The position numbers and the translations under genes were made by a program. Below the pieces are notes generated by a model that was given only the letters and a program-made list of their open reading frames with translations, was not told the origin of the DNA and did not search any database. Source: Pegoplata infirma (Eukaryota > Arthropoda > Insecta > Diptera > Anthomyiidae). From it: a stretch of 64,000 nt of DNA. Of this stretch, positions 23,340 through 35,892 are shown one piece after another. The first letter of the stretch is position 1; every line of letters begins with the position of its first letter. The stretch is taken from NCBI GenBank assembly GCA_963921195.1, contig OY992537.1, forward strand, positions 49,853,943 to 49,917,942. Reading direction: 5' to 3'.

Positions 23340-23824
23340 CCCAGCAAAAATTGGCATTACTAGTAATGGGTTTTGTAATCCGAACCAGATGTTAATCAGT
23401 AGTTACTTATTGAATGAAACACTAATTATTTTAACAAGGGCGTGAGACAAAAATAAGTAGTGATGAGTATGGAGATAAATAAGTAGTTACTGACTCGGAT
23501 TACTAATAAGGAGTAAAAACCCATTACCAATAAGAATTAAAATAAATAGTTAATTAAAACTTTAAAATTTAACATGTTTTTACTAAAATTAAAAATTGAG
23601 TAATTTTTATAAAGTTTTTAAGTACTTTTTGAGTTAATTGAATTGTAAAGGTTAAAAACTGCCAGTGCAAGGAGATATTATTACTTAGAGGTGCTTTTAT
23701 AACATATTACTGAGAAGTAATTACTTTTGGGCTTAAAATATTGTTAATGGTAATGGGTACTCATTATAAATAATGTACTTGGTACTGATTACTTTTCACA
23801 GCTCATTACCATGTTTTTGCTGGG
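23340..23824. mobile_element. MITE, CCCAGCAAAAA tips
   Basis: 485 bp with inverted tips CCCAGCAAAAATTGG / CATGTTTTTGCTGGG and TA on both sides (23338-23339, 23825-23826). The interior is rich in 'agtaattactt/taataagtag' motifs. Non-coding. Confidence 0.75.
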
Positions 23825-24051
23825 TATTACTGGAAAATAGGTGATAAGGGTGGTCAAGGGTAGTTACGCAATTTTACTTGTAATTTTACAAGGTTTTTTT
23901 TAAGTGTAGAAAATAATAAACCCCCAAAGCGAAACAGATGGATCCGAGATTCAGCAAGTATAAAAGTTAAATTCGGTTGAATCTATGAATACCCTCCACA
24001 ATGCCCTTTTTAGGTGATAATAAATTTTCTAACGTAAAAAAAATAAAATTT

Positions 24052-24187
24052 TTGTTGTTTGTGTTTTTCTGATTGAAGAAGAAAATTGTGTCTTCTAAAG
24101 ATTAAATTAAATGTGGATTTACCCTAGACCATGGTTTCTGTAGCCACTTCTACGTCATCAGTATGCAATTACATTAAATTGATTATT
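24052..24187. repeat. Terminal direct repeat, left copy
   Basis: 136 bp starting TTGTTGTTTGTG and ending AAATTGATTATT; nearly identical to 27477-27612. Confidence 0.85.
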
Positions 24188-24240
24188 TGATATTTGCTAG
24201 AAAAATTCTTTATATGTTTTTTTATCAACAGACTAGCCTG

Positions 24241-24317
24241 ACATGAGCTTCGAACCTGTGTCGTTAAATCACTTATGTTTTGTATACCGAAGCTCTAACC
24301 ACTAGGCTATACTCGGT
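24241..24317 (-). other. tRNA-like sequence (degenerate)
   Basis: Minus strand: A box and D-arm TAGCCTAGTGGTTAGAGC and a B-box-like GGTTCGAAGCT, with poor T-arm and acceptor pairing. Most likely a tRNA-derived relic; it lies just inside the left terminal direct repeat. Confidence 0.45.
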
Positions 24318-24576
24318 GTACAAACATCAGTGACTAAACGTAGTTTGTTTTTAACTCACAGTAGGTTTCGTGTGTGACGTATGCAGAAAAGCTTTTTCTC
24401 TAACTCAAGCAATGCATTTAATCTAAAGACCAACAACAATTTTCTTAATCTTTAATTTACTTTATTTTATGCAAACTTTACTATAGCGGAGAATTTTTTG
24501 TTCTTCACACTACAGTAACGCATAGTTAAAGTGAATTGCCCACACGAGCGACATTTGTCAGTATTTCTATTTATTA

Positions 24577-27441
24577 CACTGTACGACACGATTTTGCACC
24601 CATGATCGGGACCAAAAAATTCTGAAAATAGAGGTAAAAAAAAGATACCCGGGTCTCCCAGTTTTTCTAGATCAATTCGTTTTCGCGTTTTATTAGCAAA
24701 TCAATATTTTGTATATATATGAATTTTAATTACTTGGGGAAGTAAGGCCTACGCGCGCAACAGTTAATCGTGATGGCTTAAATTAAGCTGAAATACTTGC
24801 AAATTGTATCAGATAAAACATGCGGAAAATCGGTCCACGAAATCGGAATTCACTCTTTCAAAAAAATTTAAATGCTCTTTAAAAAATATTGGTATGCCAC
24901 AAAAATATTTTACAAAGTAATTTTATAGCTAGAAAAAAAACTACTCTCAAAAAAAAATGTACACGCAAAAAAAGTTCACTCAAAAAAATTTTACACTCAA
25001 AAATTTTTGGCCATCCAAATTGTCTCCCTATGCTCCAATGGGAGTTAGAGGAACACATATATATATAAATTGTCTATGATGGCAACAAAAATAAGATGTG
25101 TGCATTGCAAAAAGAAGTTTGAAACTTTCCCAGATTTGCCACAGTTTTCTTTAGAATTGCCACTAACAAACAACCAGAAAAGTTAAAAACGACTTGGCAT
25201 GAATACCCTCCATTAGCCCCTTTTAAGTGATAATTTTTCTAACGTGAAAACAAAATTGTTGAAAATTTTGACTCGACCATTTTTATTTGGATTAAAAAAC
25301 TTTTATAATTTTTGTAAACAAAAATTTTGAGTGTAATATTTTTTTGAGTGTAAATTTTTTTAGAGTGTAAAATTTTTTTAAGTGTAATTTTTTTTTTTTC
25401 GATTGTAAAATTTTTTTTAGCAATAAAATTACTTTGCAAAATATATTTGTGGCAAACCAATATTTAAAAAGAGCATTTTGGGTTTTTTGAACGAGACAAT
25501 TCAAGGTGAAATTAATCCGAAATTCACTGTTTTTATCATAACTTCTAAAACCCTGAACCGATTTCCTCGAAATCCAATACCAACCTGGCCAGGTAAATAA
25601 CAAAAATATATGTCAAACTTCAGGAGCATCAAAATTGTCTTTCAAAAGTTAGTGTATTTTGAACCCTATATAACTAATTGTAAATAGAAGGTATAAAAAC
25701 ACATAAAAAACAGCCAAATTTGAGAAATTTATTCATAACTTTTAAACCCGTGTACCAATCTTCCTCATGTTTTGCACATTTTATCTGACACTATTTACAA
25801 GTATTTCAGCAAAATTTGTGCTATCACAATTAACTGGTGCAGGTGTAATCCCCACTTCCCCAAGTGATTGAAACTCGAATATATCATGAAATCCAGCAAA
25901 GATTTTATAAAATCTGACCGAGGGTCTTCAAATTTATCTAATTTTTTGTACACATGTGCTCTATAGAGCCAATTAAACATATCCATTTTCAGTTATTTAT
26001 ATTTAAAAAAAATCGCGATTTTTTCGCGAATTTAATTTTCTTCAAAAATTGAAAAAATCAAAAAAGTATGCTACTTTGAATAGCCATATCTTCGGAAGTA
26101 TCTATCGAATTTCTTCAATTCAAAAAGCATTCGATTCAGACGATAGTCTTACTTTATATTAATGTAATAAAAAAAAATATTTTTAAAAAAAAGTGCATTT
26201 TTGATGCAAATGCATTTTTTGGATGCATTTTTTAAAACTTTCTCCCCCTTCAATTTTTTTTAAACCTACATAAATCGAAAATATAGAATTTTTTACACAA
26301 AATTGCGTACAGCTTTTTTTGTGACGGAGTTTTGTAAAAATTTTGTAATTTTTTTAAAAATACCTTATTGGTTTTTCCATACAATTTTTTCATAAAATTC
26401 ATAAAATAACAAAAAAAAATTTTAGTCTAAGGAAAAACTACGTAAGCATTTTTTAAAAAAATCACTAAAATATTGTGAAACGCCGTCACAAAAAAAATTT
26501 ACCCAATTTTATGTAAAAAGTTCTATATTTTCGATTTATGCAGGTTTCAGACAAATTGAAGGGGGAGAAAGTTTTAAAAAATGCATCCAAAAATTGCATT
26601 TGCATCAAAAATGCATTTTTTTAAAAAAATATTTGTTGTAAGTGCATTGTTATAAAAACGGATAATCAGTTGAATCGAATGCTTTTTGAGGCGTAGAAAT
26701 CCGATAGATACTTTCGAAGATATGGCTTTTTAAAGTTACATACTTTTTGGATAAAATTGCAAAATAAATATTAAATTGATTTTTTGTATGGAAAAAATCA
26801 AATGAGTAGTCTTAAAAAAATCACGAATATTTTTTGAAACGCCGTCACAAAAAAAACGGTACTCAATTTGGTGTAAAGAATGCGATATTTTCGAATTATG
26901 CAGGTTTCAAAAAAATTGAAGGGGGAGAAAGTTTTGAAAAATGCATCAAAAAATTGCATTTGCATCAAAAATGCACTTTTTTTGGAAAAACTTTTTTTTT
27001 GCATTGGTATAAAAAAGGACGAACGTTTGAATCAAATGCTTTTTGAATCATAGAAATCCGATAGATACTTTAGCAGATATGGCTCTTCAAATTAACATAC
27101 TTTTTTGATTTTTTAAATTTTTGAAGAAAATTAAATTCGCGAAAAAATCGCGATTTTTTTAAAATTAAAAAAACTGAAAATGGATATGTTTTATTAGCTT
27201 TATGGAGAATGCATTCCGTTAATATAAAGAAAATCGAAAGACCTAAGGTCAGAAAATAGCATTTTTTATGTGTTTTCTGGTGGATTTTGTGATATACAAA
27301 ATAATAATTTGCTTATAAAACACGAAAACGAATTGATCTAGAAAAACTGGGAAACATGGGTATCTTTATTTTAGCTCTACTTTCAGAATTTTTTGGTCCC
27401 GATCATGGGTGCAATCAAAAGTTGAATTTTGTCGTACAGTG
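24577..27441. mobile_element. 2.9-kb CACTGTACGACA fold-back with TTA duplication
   Basis: Tips CACTGTACGACA and its complement, TTA on both sides (24574-24576, 27442-27444). The arms share 'gcacccatgatcgggacc' and 'aacgaattgatctagaaaaactggg'. The left arm is broken at about 24870-25700 by DINE-like sequence ('gagtgtaaaatttttt', 'caataccaacctggccagg'). The right arm holds a tandem duplication of a roughly 360-bp piece carrying 'gaagggggagaaagtttt'. Non-coding. Confidence 0.75.
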
Positions 27442-27476
27442 TTATATTTTTTCGGCGTAAGCCAAGTGTATTTAAT

Positions 27477-27612
27477 TTGTTGTTTGTGTTTTTCTGATTG
27501 AAGAAGAAAATTGTGTCTTCTAAAGATTAAATTAAATGTGGATTTACCCTAGACCATGGTTTCTGTAGCCACTTCTACGTCATCAGTAGGCAATTACTTT
27601 AAATTGATTATT
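27477..27612. repeat. Terminal direct repeat, right copy
   Basis: Partner of 24052-24187; visible differences are in the last 30 bp (GTAGGC versus GTATGC, ACTTT versus ACATT). Confidence 0.85.
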
Positions 27613-27982
27613 AAATTTTTGATTAGAAATATTTTATTTTGTGTAAAAAAACTTTTTTTAAGCAATTTTGAAAAATAAAAAAAATTTACTAAATTTTTTT
27701 TTGAGTGTAAAATTTTTTTTGAGTTCAATTTTTTTTTTTTAGTGTAAAAATATTTTTGATAGACAAAAATACGTTGCAAAATATTTTTGTGACTTACCAA
27801 TGTTTTTAAAACATGTTTAACGGGTTTTCAATGCGTGAACTCAAGGTGATACTAATCTGAAATTCACGGTTTTGCTAATAACTTTAAAATCACTGTACCG
27901 ATTTTGCTGAAATTCAATGAAGTATTCCAAAATTTTTGACTACAAAAAAACACTTTTTCAGCCTTACCTATTTTAATTGTCT

Positions 27983-30066
27983 CAAAAATTGGTATATCTG
28001 TTCTTCTGATTTTTGTTGAATTTCGGTTTTTGTTATTTAGTAAAAATTGTGAATGGTTCGCGTTTTATCGCTGTTCAAAGTTGGTATTTTGCAACAATTG
28101 TATGATAAATACACAATGTTTAAATGATCATATCTTTGGAACGCATCATCCGATTGCCACGAAATCAAGCGCAAAATAATGGTTATGTCCTGTACTTAAA
28201 ATAGAATTTTGAAAAAGGATAGGATGCTTTGCAAAAAGGATATTGAATTTAAAAAAATGTGCTTAATTTGCAAATATCTCAAAATGCGTATCTTTAATTT
28301 TCCTATATTTTTTTGCACATATAGCCCAAAATGTACTTAACAACATATGCAAATCCCAAATTGGGGTGATAAGCGGTTTGTTTATAAACGTGGTTACATG
28401 AAACGAATTATTGATTTTTGTTAATAATTCTTGTTTACAAATGAAAACCAATTTCTGCACACTAACCGCGAATAATTTTTTTTTTATGTATTTTGGATCG
28501 CTAAACTCAAAAATTTCATTAAAACGACATTTCGCGAATACATTTTTGTTTAATTAATTTTTTAGCGTTTTTTGGAGGTATTTTTACTATTTTGTTTATA
28601 TCTTAAGTTCTGTTTATCAGATCTTCTCGCAATAAAAACCAAACTAAAGACAATCGAATTTGCGACAAATCCTACATTCATCATTTTTTCATCAGTTCAT
28701 AGCTTTACGCGCAAACAAATTTTTTAGCGTTATTTGGAGGTATTTTGACTATTTTTCTTATATCTTGAGTTCCGTTTATCTGATCCTTCCGAAATAAGAA
28801 CCAAATTAAAGACAATCAAATTTCCAACAAATCCTAAATTCATCATTTTTCCATCAGTTCAAAGGTTTCCGTTCAATAGGCAAACATATGACTAAAATAA
28901 GTTTTTTGATTAACAAATCATTTAAAAAAAGTTTAAGAAATAGAAATCTTTGCAATTAATTACATGTTTTTATTTATCTGCAAAGCCTGAACATTTAGAA
29001 ATATAATAAAGTTGATTTGATGAAAATCTATAGGTTTACTCCGAAGTTATCACAAATTATATGAATATACATGATAAAATACAAAAAAAATTGATAATTT
29101 TTTACAATTTCTGTTTTTAAAATTTTTAAAAAATGAGCTTTGTTAATAAAAAATAGTTTTTCTTTGTTTGCCTATTGTGCGTAAAGTTATGAACTGATAT
29201 AAAAATAATGAATGAAGGATTTGTTGGAAATTTGATTGTCTTTAATTTGGTTCTTATTGCGAAAAGATCAGATGAACGCAACTCAAGATATAAGAAAAAT
29301 AGTCAAAATACCTCCAAATAACGCTAAAAAATTTATTTGCGCGTAAAGCTATGAACTGATGAAAAAATGATGAATGTAGGATTTGTTGGAAATTTGATTA
29401 TCTTTAGTTTGGTTTTTATTGCGAGAAGATCAGATAAACAGAACTTAAGATATAAGCAAAATAGTTAAAATACCTCCAAAAAACGCTAAAAAATTCATTT
29501 AACAAAAATGTATTCGCGAAATGTTGTTTTAATGAAATTTTTGAGTTAAGCGATCAAAAATACATATAAAAAAATTATTCGCGGTTAGTGCGCAGAAATT
29601 GTTTTTCATTTGTAAACGAGAGTAATTAACAAAAATCAATAAGGCGTTTCATGAAACCGCGTTTACAATTAAACCGCTTATCACCCCAATTTGGGATTTG
29701 CATATGTTGTTAAGTACATTTTGGGCTATATGTGCAAAAAAATAAAGGAAAATTAAAGATACGCATTTTGAGATATTTGCAAATCAAGGACATTTTTTAA
29801 TTTCAATATCCTTTTTGCTAAGCATCCTATCCTTTTTCAAAATTCTATTTTAAGTACAGGACATAACCATTATTTTGCGCTTTATTTCGTGATAATCGGA
29901 TGATGCGTTCCAAAGATACGATCATTTAAACATTATGTATTTCTCATAAAATTGTGGCAAAATACCAACTTTGAACAGCGATAAAACGCGAACCATTCAC
30001 AATTTCGACTAAATAACAAAAACCGAAATTCAAAAAAAGTCAGAAGAATGGATATGTTAATTTTTG
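27983..30066. mobile_element. 2.1-kb palindromic fold-back
   Basis: The two halves mirror each other around about 29035. Arms share 'gcgttttatcgctgttcaaag', 'ggaacgcatcatccgatt' and 'ccccaatttgggatttgcat'. Each arm contains about 170-bp direct subrepeats ('ggaggtatttt...cttatatctt...gttcatagctttacgcgc'). Exact tips and target duplication could not be fixed. Non-coding. Confidence 0.75.
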
Positions 30067-30626
30067 GATAAATTGAACCACCATCGGCTGATTGCCTATG
30101 CTATTTTAAATGGAACCAGTCCAATACGAACCAGGTCAGGGAAACGGCATATATATATGCCTAGCTTCAGCATCCTCAGAATTGCCTTTCGAAAGTTTGC
30201 GTGTTTTTTATCTTGTAAATTCAAGAAAAACCCTTGCCGAAACTCAGTCTTTTGCTCAAAACTTTTGAACCACTGGACCGATTTCGTTGGATTTTAATAC
30301 CAAAAGAAGCATTTTAATAATGTCTCATTTTTTATGGTTTTTTTTAAAGCATTAGAGTCCCTTATTTTGGAAATGTTGGAAATGTTGAGACGGTACCCGC
30401 TAATTTTTTTCCATTTGACTTAAAAATAACCCATGAAAAATTTTACGCCCCTACGAAAAACCAAAATTTTTTTTTTTTATTTTAAATTTTTTTGTTATTA
30501 ATTATTATATTACTTGGTTAGCTTATTTACGAAAAAAAATTTGATTTTGGTGGGATAAGGCTTTTAGCTCTAAAAAAAATTTCGAAAATTAGAGCCGCAA
30601 GGGTCCTACGGTAAAAAATTTTTACA

Positions 30627-31180
30627 AAATATTATATTTTGAGGATGTTTATTCTGGCTCGAGGTCATTATTTTCTTTACTAATTAAAACCATGATATTC
30701 TCATTGCATAATTTTCAAGAAAATTATTTTTTTGTTTTAAATTTATTTATGTTGGTAATTTTTGCAAGACTTAATCGACACGTGTTTCGGAATTTGTTTT
30801 AAATATTTTTGTTGGTTATTGACAATCGTTTCCTTATTAGTATGGTACAATTTCTTCGTCTTTCTAATTCTCATTTTGAATAGAGGCGAATATGTATTAA
30901 TATTCTAGTTTGTGCACAAACGATTTGTCATTAGACTCGTTTGCTACTTTGTAGTAAATCGTTTCTATTTTTGCTGAATAATCTTGACAATGGAATCTTG
31001 ACAAATTCCGAAACACGTGTCGATTAAGTCTTGCAAAAATGACCAACATAAATAAATTTAAAACAAAAAAAAAAAATTATTTTCTTGAAAATTATGCTAT
31101 GAGAATATCATGGTTTTAATTAGTAAAGAAAATAATGACCTCGAGCCAGAAAAAACATCCTCAAAATATAATATTTTAAA
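30627..31180. mobile_element. CTCGAG-family hairpin, best preserved copy
   Basis: Near-perfect palindrome: left 'attatattttgaggatg...ctggctcgaggtcattatttt', right its complement ending 'catcctcaaaatataat'. Arms contain 'gcaagacttaatcgacacg'. Non-coding; it defines the family seen at 8.3 and 18.7 kb. Confidence 0.8.
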
Positions 31181-32159
31181 GGTCGAATAAAACAATTTTT
31201 ATTTTTTTAATAAAAATTAATCAGAATTTTTACAAAATATTTTTTTTTAGTTTTGACAAGCAACGGTTTTAGTTGCTATGTTGCTTTAAATGATATATAT
31301 TCATAAAAAAATATTATTTGGGTCTGTGACATGTTTATCGTGTTCTAAAAAAAGGGTAAAAATTAGAGATGGGATCGTGAGTGACTTTTCAATCACGATC
31401 ACGCACGCTCACGAAAAAAAAAATTGTAATCACGCACGATCACGCACGAACATTTTTTTTCTGCTCACGCTCACGCACGCTCACGTGAGTAGAAAAAAAT
31501 TTAATCACGCTCACGATGTAATCACGATCACGAAATACTCACGAATTAAAATATGTAAAAAAAATTTATGTCATATATGGGAAAGTCCTTGAGCCATCCG
31601 TGGTGACGGCTCGCTGACACACCTGACATCCCCATGACATCTCTATATATCGAGTTGAGGACAGTTTCATAAAAAAATTCAACATTTTCTCAATCATATT
31701 CAGCAGTTGTCAGGGGGGTGCTGACATTCCCATGATATTTCCCCTAAGTTGTCTTTGTGGAAATGTCTGATATAGGTCATTTGAAAATGCCAAAAATCTT
31801 CGTATTTCCATTAGTTTCTACTTCCATCCAATTTCCTTTATAAATTATCTATATCATATTAAGAAATAACTTTTCGACTTTCCGATGTTTCCGATGTTTT
31901 TCTCAGAAATTGAAAAGTTCCCAGATTCAGGGTCGTCCTAAAGTATGGCGCTGGCCACACAGGAATGGGCACAAAGAATTTGGGGCCCCGCTGGAAAGTA
32001 AAAAGTTGCACGACAAAAAAAAAACACATTCTTGTGGTTCAAATTAAATTCATGTTACTACCTGTTTTAAGAAAAATAAACTAAAAAATATATTTTGGGT
32101 AGGGATATTTTAGCTTGAGTTAATTTTTCTTTACTTATTAAAACCATGATATTCGTGAA

Positions 32160-32765
32160 AAGAATTTGGTTGTAATAATGTCTCAGAATCTGAGACATAT
32201 CCTGTACGAAAAATGTTTCAGAATCTGAGAATATTTTTATACGAAAAAAGTCTCGGAATCTGAGAGTTTTCAATACGAAAAATGTCTCAGAATCTGAGAC
32301 TTTCTATTTTGGAAAAACTTCTCTGAACTTTAGACTTTTAAAATCTCAGAATCTGAAACTTTTTGTGTACGAAAAATATTTCACATTCTGAAACTTTTTA
32401 TGAAGCAAATATTTCAATGGATTTGAGACTTACACAGAGAAAAATAAATTTCCAACTGAATTTTTCAGTTGTATCAACTCAAAATTCGGTTGCTGCAACT
32501 AAATTTCGCTGTGTCAGATGAATTTTTTAGTTGTTTCAATTAAAAGATAGTTGTATTAACAAAATTTAGTTGTTACGACCGATATTTAGTTGTCACAACC
32601 TTAACACAAATGCATCAACCGATTTTTTTTTGCAACAACTGAATTTCAGTTGGAAATTAGCAAATTTGTTTTCTGTGTGTATAGAAAAAGTCTCAGTGTA
32701 TACGAAAAATCTGTTAGATTCTGAGACTTTTTCTGAAAGAAAATAAGAAATTTTCTTTTAAAAGA
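32160..32765. repeat. Palindromic satellite, diverged block
   Basis: Units of 'tctcagaatctgagac...acgaaaaa' related to the array at 1-1500 but diverged. Interrupted by a MITE at 32433-32679. Confidence 0.85.
32433..32679. mobile_element. Short MITE with CACAGA tips
   Basis: 247 bp; tips CACAGAGAAAA and TTTTCTGTGTG, TA on both sides. Inner arms begin 'tttccaactgaa' and 'ttcagttggaaat'. The centre has repeated 'tagttgt/acaact' words. Inserted into satellite. Confidence 0.7.
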
Positions 32766-33971
32766 AATTAACCGTATAACCGAATTTATTGGCATTTCAG
32801 GCCCCTTAGGTCGAGGGTCCTGTGCACGTGAGTAATGTGCCCTAATAATTAAAACGGTATTGCCCAGATGTAAAAGTTCAGTTTGATATACAACTATTGT
32901 GAAGCTATTTCCTTATAGATGTCTTTGAGAATTTTTTCACACTCTTAAAACAAACATTCATTGATGACAATGTTAGGACATGTCCTCAAGAACTACCTAT
33001 TATATGTGAGAATCTGAAGGCATTTCCTCATGGAAGCACAGTGCAAATTCCCCAATGACACATTTAAAAAACTTAAATTTATATTTTTTTAAAGACCATG
33101 AAAAAATCAAGAAAACGTTACCGAAGAAAAAAAAATCTGGGAAACAATTAAAATCACGAAAAATTCACGCAAGAACTTTACTCACGCACGATCACGCACG
33201 AACTTTTTTGTGTTACTCACGCTCACGCACGCTCACGTGAGTAGAAAAAAAAATTACTCACGAATCACGTGATTCATGCGTGATTCACGTGATTCACGTT
33301 AATCACGTGATTGGTGCCCATCTCTAGTAAAAATGCATTGTTGATGTTTTTCGATACACGATAAAGATGTTACAGATATGAATAATTTTTTTTTTTTGAA
33401 TATATATCATTAAAAACAATATAACAACTAAAACCGTTGCTTGTCAAAACTAAAAACCGTAGGACCCCAACGGCTCAAATTTTTTTTTTTCGAAAAAGAT
33501 AAAGATGTCACAGATATGAATAATATTTTTTTTGAATATATATCATTAAAAGCAACATAACAACTAAAACCGTTGCTTGTCAAAACTAAAAAAAAATATT
33601 TTTTAAAAACTTTTTACCGTAGGACACCAACGGCTCTAAAATTTTTTTTCGAAAAAGTTTTTAGAACTGAAAGCTTAATCCCAGCAAAATCAAATTTTTT
33701 GTCGTGAATAAGCTTACCAAGTAATGTAATAATTAATAACAAAAAAATTTAAAATCAAAAAAAATTGATTTTAAAGGCCCCGTCGCGTAGGGAAGGCGTG
33801 GTCGTAGGGGCGTAAAATTTTTCCTGAGTTATTATACCCTCCACTCTGGTGATAGAGGGTATATATAAGTTTGTCATTCCGTATGTAACACATTGAAATA
33901 TTGGTTTAGGACCCCATAAAGTATATATATTCATGATCCTTGATCGATTTTAAGTCGATCTAACGATGTCC

Positions 33972-34017
<46 letters not shown>

Positions 34018-34177
34018 CTGTCTGTTGAAATCACGTTTTTGGCAATAATCCGGAACCGATTTTAACGCTTGGGGTACCAAAAGTTGCAGAATTTATCCAG
34101 GCAAAAACTAGTGTATTTTTTTTTGAAATCGGTTAAGTACTTTAAAAGTTATGAGTGAATTACTGAAAAAACTCTTA

Positions 34178-35468
34178 GGGCGGATTTTACAGTCAGCACT
34201 AAGTGGTGACTTAAGCTAAGAAATTTCTTAAATCCAAAAAACTATTTTATAAAATCTACTTAAGTAAAACTTAAGTCATCTATTATCATAACTTAAGTTT
34301 TACTTAAGTAATTTATTTTGATTTGACAATTTAAAAAAAAAATACAAAACAAAATTCAATTAATAATAAAAACATACAAAAAAAAAAAAAAATCCAAGAA
34401 TTGCTCTTCTTTTCCTTTAAAATCTCCATCCGAAACTCTCAAATTCAAGGTATTACCATCAAATTTCAAGATATTTCCATCATATCAAAAAAAATTATTA
34501 AATAAATAAAAATCTGTAAGGAATTTGATATTGGCGGAAATGACCCATCAAATGGATAACATCCAATCTTTTTCCTCAAGATTTTGTTGAAAATAATAAA
34601 AACGTTTGTTGGTGTAGAAATCCGAAGTCAATCGGATAGATAATTTTTCAATGATGATCCTAGCGCCTTGGTCGTTTTGGTTCTAACAAGACCCAAGGCA
34701 GATGATTGTATTGGAATAGAAGAGCAATTGAGTGATGTGTTGAGTATGTGATGAAGATTGTAATTACTCAAATTATTTGTCCCAGACCCACATTTTAGAA
34801 TACTGATCTACTGTTCGTCCGTCTGATTGTCCATGTATCGTTGAAAATGTGTCCGTGAAAAGGTTGCTGTTATTTCCAACAAGAATTAAGATTACCGGTT
34901 ATGTTACCCACTTGATGGACCCTATCCAAAGCTTTAACATTTCTTAAACATTATTTTTTTTATGGTAATATCACTCAATTTTATGGAAATACCTTTTATT
35001 TAAGAGTGGCGGAGATTTCCTATCAAATAGGTAACATAATCGTAATCGAAAAAAGTTTTGGTGGAAATAATAGCAACATTTTCATGGAGGCGTTTGTTGG
35101 TGTGCAAATCCAAAGTAAAGCGGGTGGAGTATTTTTTAATGATTCCCTTAGCCGCGTTCTTAAATGTTATGGTTCTAACAATACCCACGGTGAAAGATTT
35201 TAAGGGAAAATAACAGCATTTGTGGGATTTTTCGTTAATTTACATAATTTTTGTTTTGTATATTTTTATTATTTTATTTTTTTGTATTCTTTTTGAATTG
35301 TCAAATCAAAATAAATACCTTGTGTTACCATATTTTTAGCATATTTTCTTTTTAACTTAAGTACAAACCGAAAAATCGAATTTAACTTAAGTAATAAAAA
35401 ATACTTAAATAAATCTTAACTAAGATTTTACTTAAGTTAGCACTTAGTTTAGACTGTAAAATCCGCCC
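34178..35468. mobile_element. PIF/Harbinger-like MITE, TTA duplication
   Basis: 1291 bp; tips GGGCGGATTTTACAGTC and GACTGTAAAATCCGCCC (one mismatch), TTA on both sides (34175-34177, 35469-35471). Tip style and a TWA target fit PIF/Harbinger. Arms carry 'cttaagt' words. Short frames across 35000-35200 on both strands are not supported as genes. Confidence 0.7.
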
Positions 35469-35892
35469 TTAGTGATTTTCATCATAACCCTAAATTAATT
35501 CATATTTTGTGTAGATACATACATAACAAAGAATACGGAAATGAAAAAAAAAACGGAGAAAAAGAAAAAAATGTTTACAAAAAAACTTTAAAATATGTAA
35601 AATAAAATCTAAATTTAATTAAAAAGAAGTTCGTTAAGTAATAATAAAAAAATTAATTGTTATTTTTATGTACAAAGCATGTGTGTGTGTCCGTTTTTTT
35701 GCTTCGTCATATTAACGGAGTTGCCAGACTTTTTTTGGCTTTGTCGCAAACTCGGATGTAAAATATCGCCAAAATTCAATTTTGTTCAGATTTCTTAAAA
35801 AAAAAAATATTTTTATTTAAAAAAAATAAATTTTGTTAAATAATAAAAGACAGAAATAAACTTTATGGCAAAAATCGCCCAAATCCGGAAAA

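Larger units (their letters stand above)
24052..27612. mobile_element. Insertion with 136-bp terminal direct repeats (LTR-like)
   Basis: The same 136-bp sequence starts and ends the unit (24052-24187 and 27477-27612), with two differences seen by eye. AAATTT lies on both outer sides. The sister copy at about 49810-49850 reads through with a single ACATTT, an empty site that fits a 6-bp target duplication. Inside are a tRNA-like sequence, an AT-rich stretch (24320-24576) and a fold-back. No gag/pol frame, primer site or polypurine tract was recognised. A TRIM-like non-autonomous LTR element is the simplest reading. Confidence 0.55.
23955..30349 (+). mobile_element. DINE-like element split by two large insertions
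   Basis: Begins CAAGTATAAAAG...ATTCGG and 'ataccctccacaatgccc', as at 49732. It stops at 24051, resumes at 27613 ('gattagaaatattttatttt'), stops at about 27983 and resumes at about 30067 ('accatcggctgattgc...ggcatatatatatgcc'). The right hairpin end is missing where the palindromic shell starts at 30350. The two interruptions are annotated separately. Confidence 0.6.
31927..32825. mobile_element. Degraded hAT-like element carrying satellite
   Basis: Starts CAGGGTCGTCCTAAAG and has GGGGCCCC near 31982; the right side has 'aggccccttaggtcgaggg'. The ends are only partly inverted and no target duplication was found. The interior is the TCTCAGAATCTGAGA satellite, a parallel to 51151-53325. Treated as a probable relic. 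Confidence 0.4.
31364..33326. mobile_element. hAT element with CACG-rich ends
   Basis: Tips TAGAGATGGG / CCCATCTCTA and a perfect 8-bp duplication GTAAAAAT (31356-31363, 33327-33334) that fits the hAT target pattern nTnnnnAn. Both ends (31380-31550 and 33160-33310) carry clustered 'atcacgcacg' motifs in mirrored orientation, like subterminal transposase-binding repeats. No transposase frame. The core is a nested satellite-bearing element and the remainder (31560-31920, 32830-33150) shows nothing recognisable. Confidence 0.85.
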
